The notes below the pieces were generated by a model that saw nothing but the letters and a program-made list of their open reading frames with translations, ran no database searches and had not been told where the DNA came from. Source: Cryptomeria japonica (lineage: Eukaryota > Streptophyta > Pinopsida > Cupressales > Cupressaceae). Taken from it: a stretch of 64,000 nucleotides of DNA. This document shows, in pieces, positions 12,700 to 24,829 of this stretch. The translations under genes were made by a program, and so were the position numbers. Numbering within the stretch: the stretch's first letter is position 1; every line of letters starts with the position of its first letter. The stretch covers positions 160,764,849 through 160,828,848 of the forward strand of contig NC_081413.1 of NCBI RefSeq assembly GCF_030272615.1, given 5' to 3'.

Positions 12700-13850
12700 T
12701 ACCTCAGTTACCGGATGAGCTTCCTGCTGGTGCATGAGCAATCTGCTCTGTCAGTTGAGTAACCGGAGAAGTCCCATTTTCTGATTGATCATCTGACTTC
12801 CTAACCCATTTCTTGGTATGATCTTGTCGTATTTCATTGATCTTTTCTTTCCCTTTATCATATGATCCATCATTGCTAACCGGTGGATTTTTTCTTCTAC
12901 AAAACTTAGCTATGTGTCCAATCTTGTTGCATGCATAACATGTAATATTATTCTTTTGATTTGCTTTTCTATAAATGGGATAATTGCTTGACCTTCACTA
13001 ATTAGACACATGTCCAAAATTTCCACATGCATGACATTTTACATTCATTCTGCAATCTTCTATCTTATGACCATACTTATTGCATTTGGAACATTGACTG
13101 GGAGTAGAATTATAGATCCGATTTGCTCTATTTCTACATTGCCTAGCTATATGACTAAATTTATTATAAATAAAGCATCTACCATTAAATTTGTAAGCAT
13201 TGAGATGCCTTATCGATGTTCTCTGATTCTGATTGTTCTGATCTTCATTTGCAGTACCAGAGATTTGACCTTGTTCAAATCCAAGTCCTCTAGAATCTCC
13301 ATTCTGCCTTTGGCTTTCCAATAGTTCATTAAGTTGTACTAAACTAACCTTGAATTTATCCTTGTACTCATTTGTAATAGTCAGATCATCCCTTAGGATT
13401 ATCATATGTTTTTCAAGTTCTTGTTCATTGCTTTGGGATTGTACTAATTCTGTTCTCAACACATCATTTTCATGAGCCAACCAGATGTATTCTTCATATC
13501 TATCTTTTATATATCTCCCAAGGTTCTCTTCATTCATCTTTCAATCTTCAATCTCCTTTGACATCCTTATAGTTAGGGCTTACATTTCATTTTTCATGAC
13601 AATATTCTCTTGACTCAGCTTCTGACATTTTTCTTTAAGAGCATATTTCTCTTAATTATCATGATTTTGCAGAAGTTCCTTCCTCCTAGCTTGAACAAAT
13701 GATAACCTCTCCTATAGAATAAGAATGAATTCCTTTGAAAAATTTAATTCATCTTGTAACTTCTATTTCTTCATCCTTTCAGCATCATAATCTTCAAGTT
13801 CTTTCTCCATACTCATTTCCATGGATTCTGGATTCGAGATCTCCCTCAAG
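12700..13850 (-). pseudogene. element A ORF1, coiled coil plus four zinc knuckles (Gag-like)
   Basis: From about 13850 the minus strand encodes an acidic, leucine-spaced coiled coil (SMEMSMEKELEDYDAER onward), then a linker containing LNAYKFNGR and four knuckle units. The second is intact (CSKCNKYGHKIEDC); the first has Tyr for its second Cys (CFIYNKFSHIARQC); the third (CHACGNFGH) is cut by a stop just before its last Cys; the fourth, near 12900-12950, reads CYACNKIGHIAKFC. It ends near 12710 in a Ser/Gly-rich tail. The order and the YKFNG linker match ORF1 of B and E. The likely role is RNA binding and particle assembly, by analogy with nucleocapsid domains. Several in-frame stops make it non-functional here. 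Confidence 0.75.
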
Positions 13851-13875
13851 CTGTTAGGCTTCTTCCAAGACACAA

Positions 13876-13887
13876 GGCTCATACAAA
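13876..13887 (-). other. degenerate primer-binding site of element A
   Basis: The minus strand reads TTTGTATGAGCC directly inside the 5' LTR, against TTGGTATCAGAGCC in relatives. It keeps the position and most bases of the Met-tRNA site but has substitutions and a lost base pair. The leader beyond it keeps GAAGCCTAACAGCTTGAGG. Confidence 0.6.
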
Positions 13888-13888
13888 T

Positions 13889-14837
13889 TGTTGGAATCCA
13901 AGAACACTGAGAGGGGGGGTGAATTAGTGTTCTATCAAAATGTTCACTTTTAACCTTATTATAACATGCATTCACCAACCGGTAAACCGGTACATATTAA
14001 TTGAAATAAGTAAAGAAATCAATGAACGAATCACACAAATGAACACCATAACACAAAGATTTTATACATGGAAAACCTCAAAGAGGAAAACCCATAGTGG
14101 GATTTGTGACCCACAATATCAATTCACTGGCCATAATATATATTACATAATATGGGGGCCTATACATGTAGGAAGGCTTACCGCCTAGAGCACACTGCTC
14201 AACACAAAGAATTCTCACTGACTATAGTCACTTTGAATAATGAAACATACAACTAAACTCATTTAATACATCTACTATGCCTGATCAAGTTCTTGTTCAA
14301 GCTCTGACTATTCCAGTTCTGAAACTCTTAACTCTTACTGGAATAACCTTCGCTCTATGAGCGCATTCAAAATCATCTATAGATCATTACAAAATATTGA
14401 CCTCTTACACAAATGACCTCATATACATGATCTTCGCATTACTGATCTAATCTAACAACATCATCCTATCTCAAAATGATCTAATAACTGACCTATGTAC
14501 CCTTACAAGTCCTTCATGACTCATGTCAGCTTACATAGATAATACAAAATGATTATACATGTCAGCTCATTACATATATACACAAATAACAAAGTGAATT
14601 TCTGATTGTCAGATCCACCAATGATGTCGGCCTCCTCTACCAGTACCTTATTTGTCGGTTATTATCCTTGCCTGATTTGGAAATCATGTCAGCCTTCAAT
14701 GTCGGTACCCATATAATTCTTCCTACTGGTGCCACTGAAGTGTCTGTTGGTACATGCCAAACCAAAGAATGAAGTCAAAACATGTTGCCATCAATGACAA
14801 CATATGAAACCAATGAAATGAGTGTCAATTGCCAACA
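13889..14837 (-). repeat. element A 5' LTR
   Basis: Direct partner of 6189-7124, with the same ends (TGTTGG and CCAACA). A few short indels separate the two, including an extra 40-bp-scale block near 14320-14410, so the insertion is not recent. Confidence 0.85.
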
Positions 14838-15445
14838 ATATTATATCATGAAAATTAGTTACAAACTACCGAAAACATGCAAGCTCACAAGATTCATATC
14901 ACAGGCATAAGTATGAAACATGTGTGTTATGCAACATTCAGCTCCAGCAAGAATGCAAGCCAACTCTGGATCTCCTAATCTTTAGATCTTTCTTCTATCT
15001 TCTAAAACTTCCTTCTAAATTCTTAATTACATTGATTTATATGATCAAGGGTGATCCATGTTGGCCTAAGATGAAACAATAACTGATGAACAAGATGAAA
15101 TGTGGTACTTTAAAAATGGAGGAAGGGCCTATGTAGATAACTTCCTAGACCTTTTTACTTTTGTATCAATTCCTACATCATCAATTTTCCTTTTGCTATA
15201 TTTTCTAAAAGATCCTGTAGCTAGGAAATGTGGAAATCATCACAAGCAAGTCAATATTAATCTAGCTCAATCACGAAAGCTCAAATGCAATGATCAATCC
15301 TAAAAACACTCAATAAAGACATGAAAACAAAACATCAATTCAAACACAAACCATTGCAAACTTGGATGTCTCCTTCATGTGGCTCCATTGTCCTTCTTTC
15401 TCCTTCAAATAGATTTGTTTGTAGATCTCACCTACTAGTGCATAA
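14838..15445. other. continuation of element K LTR and flanking sequence, no gene
   Basis: The first bases resume the sequence interrupted by element A at 6188. Open frames such as the one at 15340-15561 (minus) show no recognisable motif. The stretch ends where the 1.3-kb tandem array starts. Confidence 0.4.
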
Positions 15446-18400
15446 GCATGATGTGAAAGCAAGTAGACAAGATTGTAGCGCAAGAATACTTGAAGTGTGA
15501 TTGATTCGACCAGGTAGCCATTCGAAAAAGTGATTAGATGGGATTGAAGAAATTCATCCAATTTATAGACAAATTGGAAAAAAGATCAAATTAGCATGAA
15601 GAGATTCGAATGGAAATTGCAAATCAAGAATGTCAATTATGACAAATTTCTATGTCAAAATTGATTGATTGTCAATTATGACAAATTATGACAAATTGAA
15701 ATGTCATTCCCATGAAATTATGAGGAAAATAGGAGAGAATTGAAACTAGGAAATTAGAAAATGAGGAAATTAAGAATTAGAAATTGATGAAAAATAGGAA
15801 ATTAGGAATTAGGAGAAATTAGGTAAATCAATTAATAATTTGTCATTTATTAATTAATTCACAAAAAGAGGAATAATTAGTTAGCCAATTAAATAAACAT
15901 TTAATTGTGACATGAAGACTTAGGATAAATAAATAAATTATTTAACCTAGAGGGAGAAATGACAAACAAGGTTAAATGATTAAATCATGAAACCCTAGAA
16001 GATGAATTAGAAAAGAATGACAATTAGGTCTTGATGAAGGATAATTGATGTCGATTCGATTATGATCATGATTCTGACTGACAAAGGCCGATGCTAATAA
16101 ATGATTTGATTGATAAATGCACCAATTGACGAGGAACAATGACTAATTGATCCAAATTGACATGATTGAGAAGGCGACGACAATCGATGACAAATCGATC
16201 ACAAAATGACAAGATTGACAAGAGGACAAGGATCGATGACAAAATAGATTGCAAGATGACAAGATTGAAAATGACCACGATCGATGACAAATTGATCACA
16301 AGACGATAAGATTGAAAACGAGAACAATCGATGACAAATCGATCGCATGATGATAAGATTGAAAACGACAATGATCAATGAAAAATTGAACACAAGATGA
16401 CAAGTTTGATAAGAGGACAAAATCCTAATTACGATTGATGATGTCCAAAATGATGACAAATTAACATGCACATTGATGCGACAGGATAAGATCGATCAAA
16501 ATCATGACTGGAGATTGTTGTGGACAAGACCAAATTCGAAAGCGAAGAATGCAGAAGAAGGACTTGATGCTCGCAAATGATAAAAACCAAGTGCGTGACA
16601 TAGGAGAAATGTTAATGCGACACAAAAACCCTAAAATAAGGCAATGCGCAAATGTTAAAGTATGACTCCGCAAGCATTGACCAATTTTAGACGTCTACAT
16701 TTTGCCCCTCTTTGAGACAATGCAATTTTAAGCATTGTTTCAAAGCATGATGTGAAAGCAAGTAGACAAGATTGTAGCGCAAGAATACTCGAAGCGTGAT
16801 TGACTCGACTAGGTAGCCATTTGAAAAAGTGATTAGATGGGATTGAAGAAATTCATCCAATTTATAGACAAATTGGAGAAAAGATCAAATTAGCATGAAG
16901 AGATTCGAATGGAAATTGCAAATCAAGAATGTCAATTATGACAATTTATGACAAATTTGCACTTTCTATGCAAGATTAATTGATTGATAATTTATGACAA
17001 ATTTCTATGTCAAAATTGATTGATTGTCAATTATGACAAATTATGACAAATTGAAATGTCATTCCCATGAAATTAGGAGGAAAATAGGAGAGAATTGAAA
17101 CTAGGAAATTAGAAAATGAGGAAATTAGGAATTAGAAATTGATGAAAATTAGGAAATTAGGAATTAGGAGAAATTAGGTAAATCAATTAATAATTTGTCA
17201 TTTATTAATTAATTCACAAAAAGAGGAATAATTAGTTAGCCAATTAAATAAACATTTAATTGTGACACGAAGACTTAGGATAAATAAATAAATTATTTAA
17301 CCTAGAGGGAGAAATGACAAACAAGGTTAAATGATTAAATCATGAAACCCTAGAAGATGAATTAGAAAAGAATGACAATTAGGTCTTGATGAAGGATAAT
17401 TGATGTCGATTCGATTATAATCATGATTCTGACTTACAAAGGTCGATGCTAATAAATGATTTGATTGATAAATGCACCAATTGACGAGGAACAATGACTA
17501 ATTGATCCAAATTGACATGATTGAGAAGGTGACGATGATCGATGACAAATCGATCGCAAAATGACAAGATTGACAAGAGGACTAGGATCGATGACAAAAT
17601 AGATTTCAAGATGACAAGATTGAAAATGACCACGATCGATGACAAATCGATCGCAAGATGACAAGATTGAAAATGAGAATGATCGATGACAAATCGATCG
17701 CATGATGATAAGATTGAAAATGATAATGATCGATGACAAATCGAACGCAAGATGACAAGTTTGATAAGAGGACAAAATCCTAACTAGGATTGACGATGTC
17801 CAAAATGATGACAAATTAACACGCACATTGATGCGACAGGATAAGATCGATCAAAATCATGATTGGAGATTGTTGTGGACAAGACCAAATTCGAAAGCGA
17901 AGAATGCAGAAGGACTCGATGCTCGCAAATGATAAAAACCAAGTGCGTGACATAGGAGAAATGTTAATGCGATGCAAAAACCCTAAAATAAGGCAATGCA
18001 CAAATGTTCAAGTATGACTCCGCAAGCATTGACCAGTTTTAGACGTCTACATTTTTCCTCTCTTTGAGACAATGCGATTTTAAGCATTGTTTCAAAGCAT
18101 GATGTGAAAGCAAGCAGATAAGATTGTAGCGCAAGAATACTTGAAGCATGATTGATTCGACCAGGTAATCATTCGAAAAAGTGATTAGATGGGATTGAAG
18201 AAATTCATCCAATTTATAGACAAATTGGAGAAAAGATCAAATTAGCATGAAGAGATTCGAATGGAAATTGCAAATCAAGAATGTCAATTATGACAATTTA
18301 TGACAAATTTGCACTTTCTATGCAAGATTAATTGATTGATAATTTATGACAAATTTCTATGTCAAAATTGATTGATTGTCAACTATGACAAATTATGACA

Positions 18401-21400
18401 AATTGAAATGTCATTCCCATGAAATTAGGAGGAAAATAGGAGAGAATTGAAATTAGGAAATTAGAAAATGAGGAAATTAGGAATTAGGAGAAATTAGGTA
18501 AATCAATTAATAATTTGTCATTTATTAATTAATTCACAAAAAGAGGAATAATTAGTTATCAAATTAAATAAACATTTAATTGTGACATGAACACTTAGGA
18601 TAAATAAATAAATTATTTAACCTAGAGGGAGAAATGACAAACAAGGTTAAATGATTAAATCATGAAACCCAAGAAGATGAATTAGAAAAGAATGACGATT
18701 AGGTCTTGATGAAGGATAATTGATGTCAATTCGATTATGATCATGATTCTGACTGACAAAGGTCGATGCTAATAAATGATTTGATTGATAAATGCACCAA
18801 TTGACGAGGAACAATGACTAATTGATCCAAATTGACATGATTGAGAAGGCGACAACGATCGATGACAAATCGATCGCAAAATGATAAGATTGACAAGAGG
18901 ACAAGGATTGATGACAAAATAGATTGCAAGATGACAAGATTGAAAATGACCACGATCGATGACAAATCGATCGCAAGACAACAAGATTGAAAACGAGAAT
19001 GATCGATGACAAATTGATCGCATGATGATAAGATTGAAAACGACAATGATCGATGACAAATCGAATGCAAGATGACAAGTTTGATAAGAGGACAAAATCC
19101 TAATTAGGATTGATGATGTCCAAAATGATGACAAATTAACACGCACATTGATGCGACAGGATAAGATCGATCAAAATAATGACTGGAGATTGTTGTGGAC
19201 AAGACCAAATTCGAAAGCGAAGAATGCAGAAGAAGGACTCAATGCTCGCAAATGATAAAAACCTAGTGTGTGACATAGGAGAACTGTTAATGCGATGCAA
19301 AAACCCTAAAATAAGGCAATGCGCAAATGTTAAAGTATGACTCCGCAAGCATTGACCAGTTTTAGACATCTACATTTTGCCCCTCTTTGAGACAATTCGA
19401 TTTTAAGCATTGTTTCAAAGCATGATGTGAAAGCAAGTAGACAAGATTGTAGCACAAGAATACTCGAAGCGTGATTGATTCGACCAGGTAGCCATTCAAA
19501 AAAGTGATTAGATAGGATTGAAGAAATTCATCCAATTTATAGACAAATTGGAGAAAAGATCAAATTAGCATGAAGAGATTCAAATGGAAATTGCAAATCA
19601 AGAATGTCAATTATGACAATTTATGACAAATTTGCACTTTCTATGCAAGATTAATTGATTGATAATTTATGACAAAATTATGACAAATTTCTATGTCAAA
19701 ATTGATTGATTGTCAATTATGACAAATTATGACAAATTGAAATGTCATTCCCATGAAATTAGGAGTAAAATAGGAGAGAATTGAAATTAGGAAATTAGAA
19801 AATGAGGAAATTAGGAATTAGAAATTGATGAAAATTAGGAAATTAGGAATTAGGAGAAATTAGGTAAATCAATTAATAATTTTTCATTTATTAATTAATT
19901 CACAAAAAGAGGAATAATTAGTTAGCCAATTAAATAAACATTTAATTGTGACATGAAGACTTAGGATAAATAAATAAATTATTTAACCTAGAGGGAGAAA
20001 TGACAAACAAGGTTAAATGATTAAATCATGAAACCCTAGAAGATGAATTAGAAAAGAATGACAATTAGGTCTTGATGAAGGATAATTGATGTCTATTCGA
20101 TTATGATCATGATTCTGACTGACAAAGGCCGATGCTAATAAATGATTTGATGGATAAATGCGCCAATTGATGAGGAACAATGACTAATTGATCCAAATTG
20201 ACATGATTGAGAAGGCAATGATGATCGATGACAAATCGATCACAAAATGACAAGATTGACAAGAAGACAAGGATTGATGACAAAATAGATTGCAAGATGA
20301 CAAGATTGAAAATGACCACGATCGATGACAAATCAATCGCAAGATGACAAGATTGAAAATGAGAACAATCGATGACAAATCGATCGCATGATGATAAGAT
20401 TGAAAACGACAATGATCGATGACAAATCGAATGCAAGATGACAAGTTTGATAAGAGGACAAAATCCTAATTAGGATTGACGATGTCTAAAATGATGACAA
20501 ATTAACATGCACATTGATGCGATAGGATAAGATCGATCAAAATCATGACTGGAGATTGTTGTGGACAAGACCAAATTCGAAAGCAAAGAATACAGAAGAA
20601 GGACTCAATGCTCGTAAATGATAAAAACCAAGTGTGTGACATAGGAGAAATGTTAATGTGATGCAAAAACCCTAAAATAAGGCAATGCGCAAATGTTAAA
20701 GTATGACTCCGCAAGCATTGACCAGTTTTAGACGTCTACATTTTGCCCCTCTTTGAGACAATGCGATTTTAGGCATTGTTTCAAAGCATGATGTGAACGC
20801 AAGTAGACAAGATTGTAGCACAAGAATACTCGCAACGTGATTGATTCGACCAGGTAGCCGTTCAAAAAAGTGATTAGATGGGATTGAAGAAATTCATCCA
20901 ATTTATAGACAAATTGGAGAAAAGATCAAATTAGCATGAAGAGATTCAAATGGAAATTGCAAATCAAGAATGTCAATTATGACAATTTATGACAAATTTG
21001 CACTTTCTATGCAAGATTAATTGATTGATAATTTATGACAAAATTATGTCAAATTTCTATGTCAAAATTGACTGATTGTCAATTATGACAAATTATGACA
21101 AATTGAAATGTCATTCGCATGAAATTAGGAGGAAAATAGGAGAGAATTGAAACTAGGAAATTAGAAAATGAGGAAATTAGGAATTAGGAGAAATTAGGTA
21201 AATCAATTAATAATTTGTCATTTATTAATTAATGCACAAAAAGAGGAATAATTAGTTAGCCAATTAAATAAACATTTAATTATGACACGAAGACTTAGGA
21301 TAAATAAATAAATTATTTAACCTAGAGGGAGAAATGACAAACAAGGTTAAATGATTAAATCATGAAACCCTAGAAGATGAATTAGAAAAGAATGACAATT

Positions 21401-22074
21401 AGGTCTTGATGAAGGATAATTGATGTCGATTCGATTATGATCATGATTCTAACTGACAAAGGCCGATGCTAATAAATGATTTGATTGATAAATGCACCAA
21501 TTGATGAGGAACAATGACTAATTTATCCAAATTGACATGATTGAGAAGGCGACGACGATCGATGACAAATCGATCACAAAATGACAAGATTTACAAGAGG
21601 AAAAGGATCGATGACAAAATAGATTGCAAGATGACAAGATTGAAAATGACCACGATCGATGACAAATCGATCGCAAGATGACAAGATTGAAAACGAGAAC
21701 GATCGATGACAAATCGATCGCATGATGATAAGATTGAAAATGACAATGATCGATGACAAATTGAACGCAAGATGACAAGTTTGATAAGAGGACAAAATCC
21801 TAATTAGGATTGACAATGTCCAAAATGATAACAAATTAACACTTACATTGATGCGACAGGATAAGATCGATCAAAATCATGACTGGAGATTGTTGTGGAC
21901 AAGACCAAATTCAAAAGCGAAGAATGCAGAAGAAGGACTTGATGCTTGCAAATGATAAAAGCCAAGTGCATTACATAGGAGAAATGTTAATGCGATGCAA
22001 AAACCCTAAAATAAGGCAATGCACAAATGTTAAAGTATCACTCCACAAGCATTGACCAGTTTTAGACATCTACA
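15446..22074. repeat. tandem array of five units of about 1.3 kb
   Basis: The marker GCATGATGTGAA begins units near 15446, 16745, 18097, 19420 and 20786 (pitch about 1299, 1352, 1323 and 1366); the array stops at 22074. Units are highly similar and differ mainly by substitutions and a few block indels such as the AGAAATTGATGAAAATTAGG segment missing from units 3 and 5. Each ends GACGTCTACA or GACATCTACA. On the minus strand that is TGTAGACGTC directly after a purine run (AAAGAGGGGCAAAA), which looks like a polypurine tract followed by an LTR start, so each unit may be an LTR plus about 50 bp of internal sequence. Overlapping open frames on the minus strand (Ser/Ile/Cys-rich) are artefacts of the repeat. 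Confidence 0.85.
21550..21790. repeat. nested 47-49 bp subrepeats with a short palindrome (example in unit 5)
   Basis: In unit 5 the word GATCGATGACAAA or a variant recurs at 21557, 21606, 21654, 21701 and 21748 (pitch 49, 48, 47, 47). Where intact, CGATCGAT-GACAA-ATCGATCG is a perfect 8-bp inverted repeat with a 5-nt loop. The remainder of each subrepeat is (A/G)CAAGATGACAAGATTGAAAA with variants. The same block is present in all five large units, near 16160-16420, 17530-17770, 18850-19090, 20220-20460 and here. Confidence 0.8.
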
Positions 22075-22463
22075 GATCCTATCAAAAGTTCCAAACCTTT
22101 CTACAATCATATCTTTGGATAATTTAAGAATAATCTCAACAATACTCATGCACTCATCCTAATATACTTCATAAGGAGGATTGGACACCCACAAAGTCCC
22201 CCACACTACAACTTCCATAAAATAATTATTCTTATCTACTATGAAAGTAATTTCATTCTTATACCAATATACAACATTTGGAGAAATTTTGTTTCTCTTA
22301 ATTATGTCCTTTCAGAGATCCATAAATAAATTATAGAAAGAATCCTTACCATTATCCGAATACTCTTTGACTTGTGCACCAATAGTCATATCTTTTCTCC
22401 ACACAATATTTTTTCATTCTGGACAATCTATTGAGAAAGTAGAAAACCAAGCAAAGAACAAGA
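22075..22463 (-). pseudogene. ORF2 fragment of old element L (distal part)
   Basis: On the minus strand one frame reads MTIGAQVKEYSDNGKD, then NKISPNVVYWYKNEITFIV and NNYFMEVVVW. This lines up with the part of ORF2 in A, B and D that has the IVxKYxxxICFxI and MEA motifs. It is followed in element order by DECMSIVEIIL. It joins the fragments at 27859-27949 and 34711-35237 once elements B and C are removed. It is cut at 22074 by the tandem array. Interruptions are mainly stops at likely glutamine positions. Confidence 0.6.
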
Positions 22464-23355
22464 TGTTGGCATTATACACTCAAATGAGAATGGTGGATGT
22501 TGTCATTGATGGAAACAAGGTTTTGTAGGTTCAACCGGCAATAGAATTCACCTACTGACACTGGTAGATACAATAAGGCTTATTCACACCAGCATCCAGT
22601 TTACACCGGCATTCCAGGCCAACTTGGCAATAGTATTGTTTATGTGAAATGAATTGTAATGTAAATTATAATAGTATGGTCAACATGTTGTATTGTAAAG
22701 ACTCATATATTTATGAGCTCTTGTAGGTCATTTGAAATGTATGAAAGTGATTATATGAGATAGGATAGAGATATGATAGCGAATAGTTGTATATGCATTT
22801 TGATGTGTTTATTTTGGAGTGAATAAGAAGCAGAGCTGAGCGAAGATTATTCTGTGTAAGAAAAATCATTTGATAGCATACCGGCTAGGGTTTTTGGTAG
22901 AGGTAGAACCAATATCAGACAAAGCACAACAATGAACTCATCTAGCATTTTGATGCAAGTTGTAAGAGTTCATTTTTGTGTTTACATCAGTCTGATATTG
23001 TAGTCAGTGTGACTCCATTTTTGTTGTTGAGAATGAGCTCTAGGCAGTTGGCCTTTCTGCATGTGTAGACCCCTTTTGTACTAAGTAATATTTATTCATA
23101 TGGCCAGTGAGTAAATATTGTGGGTCACAAATCCCATCGAGGGTTTTCCCTTACTGGGTTTCCTCGCTAAAATATTTGTGTTATGGTGTGCATTGATGTT
23201 GATTCCTTTGTTTCTCTTTACTGCATTATTATTTGTTTACCGATATATTAATCTTAGTTACAAAATTGTAAATAAGTTTAAATATTTCATCTACCAATCA
23301 GACACTGATTCACCCCCCCCTCTCAATGTCTTTGGGATTAACCAATTATCTAAAA
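22464..23355 (+). repeat. element B 5' LTR
   Basis: Starts TGTTGGCATTATACACTCA and ends CCAATTATCTAAAA (the partner ends ...CTAACA). Holds the shared GAGCTCTAGGCAGTTGGCC block at 23035-23053, the TTTTCCCTTACTGGGTTTCC module near 23142-23163 and a C-rich tract before the end. Confidence 0.85.
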
Positions 23356-23356
23356 A

Positions 23357-23370
23357 TTGGTATCAGAGCC
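23357..23370 (+). other. primer-binding site of element B
   Basis: TTGGTATCAGAGCC lies one base inside the 5' LTR, a full match to the usual Copia initiator-Met tRNA site. The leader after it contains GCAGAAGCCTAACAACTT (23384-23401), identical over 18 nt to that of Copia element C. Confidence 0.85.
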
Positions 23371-23426
23371 TGGTCCTCTATTTGCAGAAGCCTAACAACT
23401 TGAGGAAGATTTTGAAACTGGTACCA

Positions 23427-24473
23427 ATGGAAAGTTTGAGACAATAGTTGGGAGGGGCTCTTGAAGATTTTGATGCAGAAAAATTAAAGAATATCAAACT
23501 AGAAGAAGCACTTCAAGAAAACCTAGTCATGACACAGAATAAGAGAAAAGAATTACATGTGCAATTGCATAAACAAGATGATGAAGAAAAAGAAACTCTT
23601 AAAGATATTGCAGAGAAACTTAGACAAGAAAACAATAACATGAAGAATGACATGCAAGACTTAACCATGAGACTATGTAAGGATATTGAAGATAGAAAGA
23701 AGAATCAGGAAGATTTGGCCAGACGATTTAATGAAAGAGCAGATGAATCTATAAGGCTTATTCATGAAAATGATATGCTTAAAACAGAGTTGATTTAGAT
23801 GCAACATGACAAAGAGGAACTTATGAGACAAGTTAGCACTCTGAAAAATGAGTTGGTCACTGCAAATGAATACAAAGACAAATTCAAAAAGAGCTCAAAC
23901 AAGCTTGATGATATGTTGAAAAGTCAAAAACTTGATGGAGAAACAATTAGACTTGGATTTGAACATGGAGAAAGTTTTGGAACTGCAAATAATCATGATC
24001 ACAACAAACCGATAAGGCAACCCAATGCTTATAAATTCAATGGCAAATGTTTTAATTGCAACAAATTTGGTCATAGAGAAAATCAATGCAGATATAGGAA
24101 TAATAAGAATACAAACTCATTTACCATTCAATGTTCCAAATGCAATAAATATGGTCATAACTCAATTAATTGCAGAAGGAATGTGAAATGCTATGCTTGT
24201 GGTATATTTGGACATCTATCTAATCAACACAGAACTCAAACCAGGCAAGGTTATGGAAAATCTATTCAAAGAAACAATGTAACTTGTTATGCATGCAACA
24301 AGATTGGGCATATTGCAAGATTTTGCAGAAGCAAGAATGTACCAGAAAATAATAGAGGATCTAATGGAAAAGGCAAGGAAAAGGTGAATGAAATCAAGAA
24401 AGACTTCTCTAAACAATGGGTCAAGAAGACAGATCAAAGAAATAACGAATCTATCTCTGCACCAATAGAATAA
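23427..24473 (+). pseudogene. element B ORF1, coiled coil plus four zinc knuckles (Gag-like)
   Basis: An ATG at 23427 opens a single frame of about 348 codons to 24473, broken only by TAG at 23445 and 23796, both where glutamine would fit. Residues 10-200 are a charged, heptad-like coiled coil rich in E, K, N and L. After the linker PNAYKFNGK come four knuckles: CFNCNKFGHRENQC, CSKCNKYGHNSINC, CYACGIFGHLSNQH (last Cys replaced by His) and CYACNKIGHIARFC. A Lys/Asn/Ser-rich tail follows. Copia element C in this window has only one knuckle, so the four-knuckle form is distinctive. The inferred role is RNA binding and particle formation. There is no protease domain. Confidence 0.8.
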
Positions 24474-24829
24474 AGAAATCTGGCACCGACAGGAAATTCT
24501 TCATCTAACTAAGGAATAATCCTTAGGGGTAAGGAAAAAAATTGAAGATCATGCATTTTACCCTTAGATGATGGTAAGAAGTCATAATCTTTCTTTATTG
24601 ACACATATGTTGGGTTACAATGGAAATTCACTAAACTAGCAAAGCATTTAATGCAGTTGTTAGTTAACTTTTTGGCTATAAAGCATTGAAATTTATCATT
24701 TCGACTCACCAAAAATTCAAAGATCACATAAGTAGAGCACCGACATTCAAGAAGTGAAGCAACAAAGATTTTCTAGGGTACCCGAGGTTTTCACTTGCAT
24801 TAGACAAAAAAAGGTATTTATTTTACTTC

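Larger units (their letters stand above)
6189..14837 (-). mobile_element. element A: complete pol-less LTR retrotransposon with two ORFs
   Basis: Two direct LTRs (6189-7124 and 13889-14837) enclose the element, and ATATT lies immediately outside both ends (6184-6188 and 14838-14842), a perfect 5-bp target duplication. On the minus strand the order is 5' LTR, degenerate primer-binding site, ORF1 (coiled coil plus zinc knuckles), ORF2, polypurine tract, 3' LTR. No protease, integrase, reverse transcriptase or RNase H motif is visible in any frame, so the element would depend on enzymes from another source. A solo LTR is inserted in ORF2. It sits inside the LTR of Gypsy-type element K. Confidence 0.85.

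Noticed and set aside
16066-21834. Repeated minus-strand open frames of 70-125 residues in the tandem array
   Set aside because: They recur in different frames of the same subrepeat, show no protein motif, and reflect absence of stops in a 47-49 bp unit.
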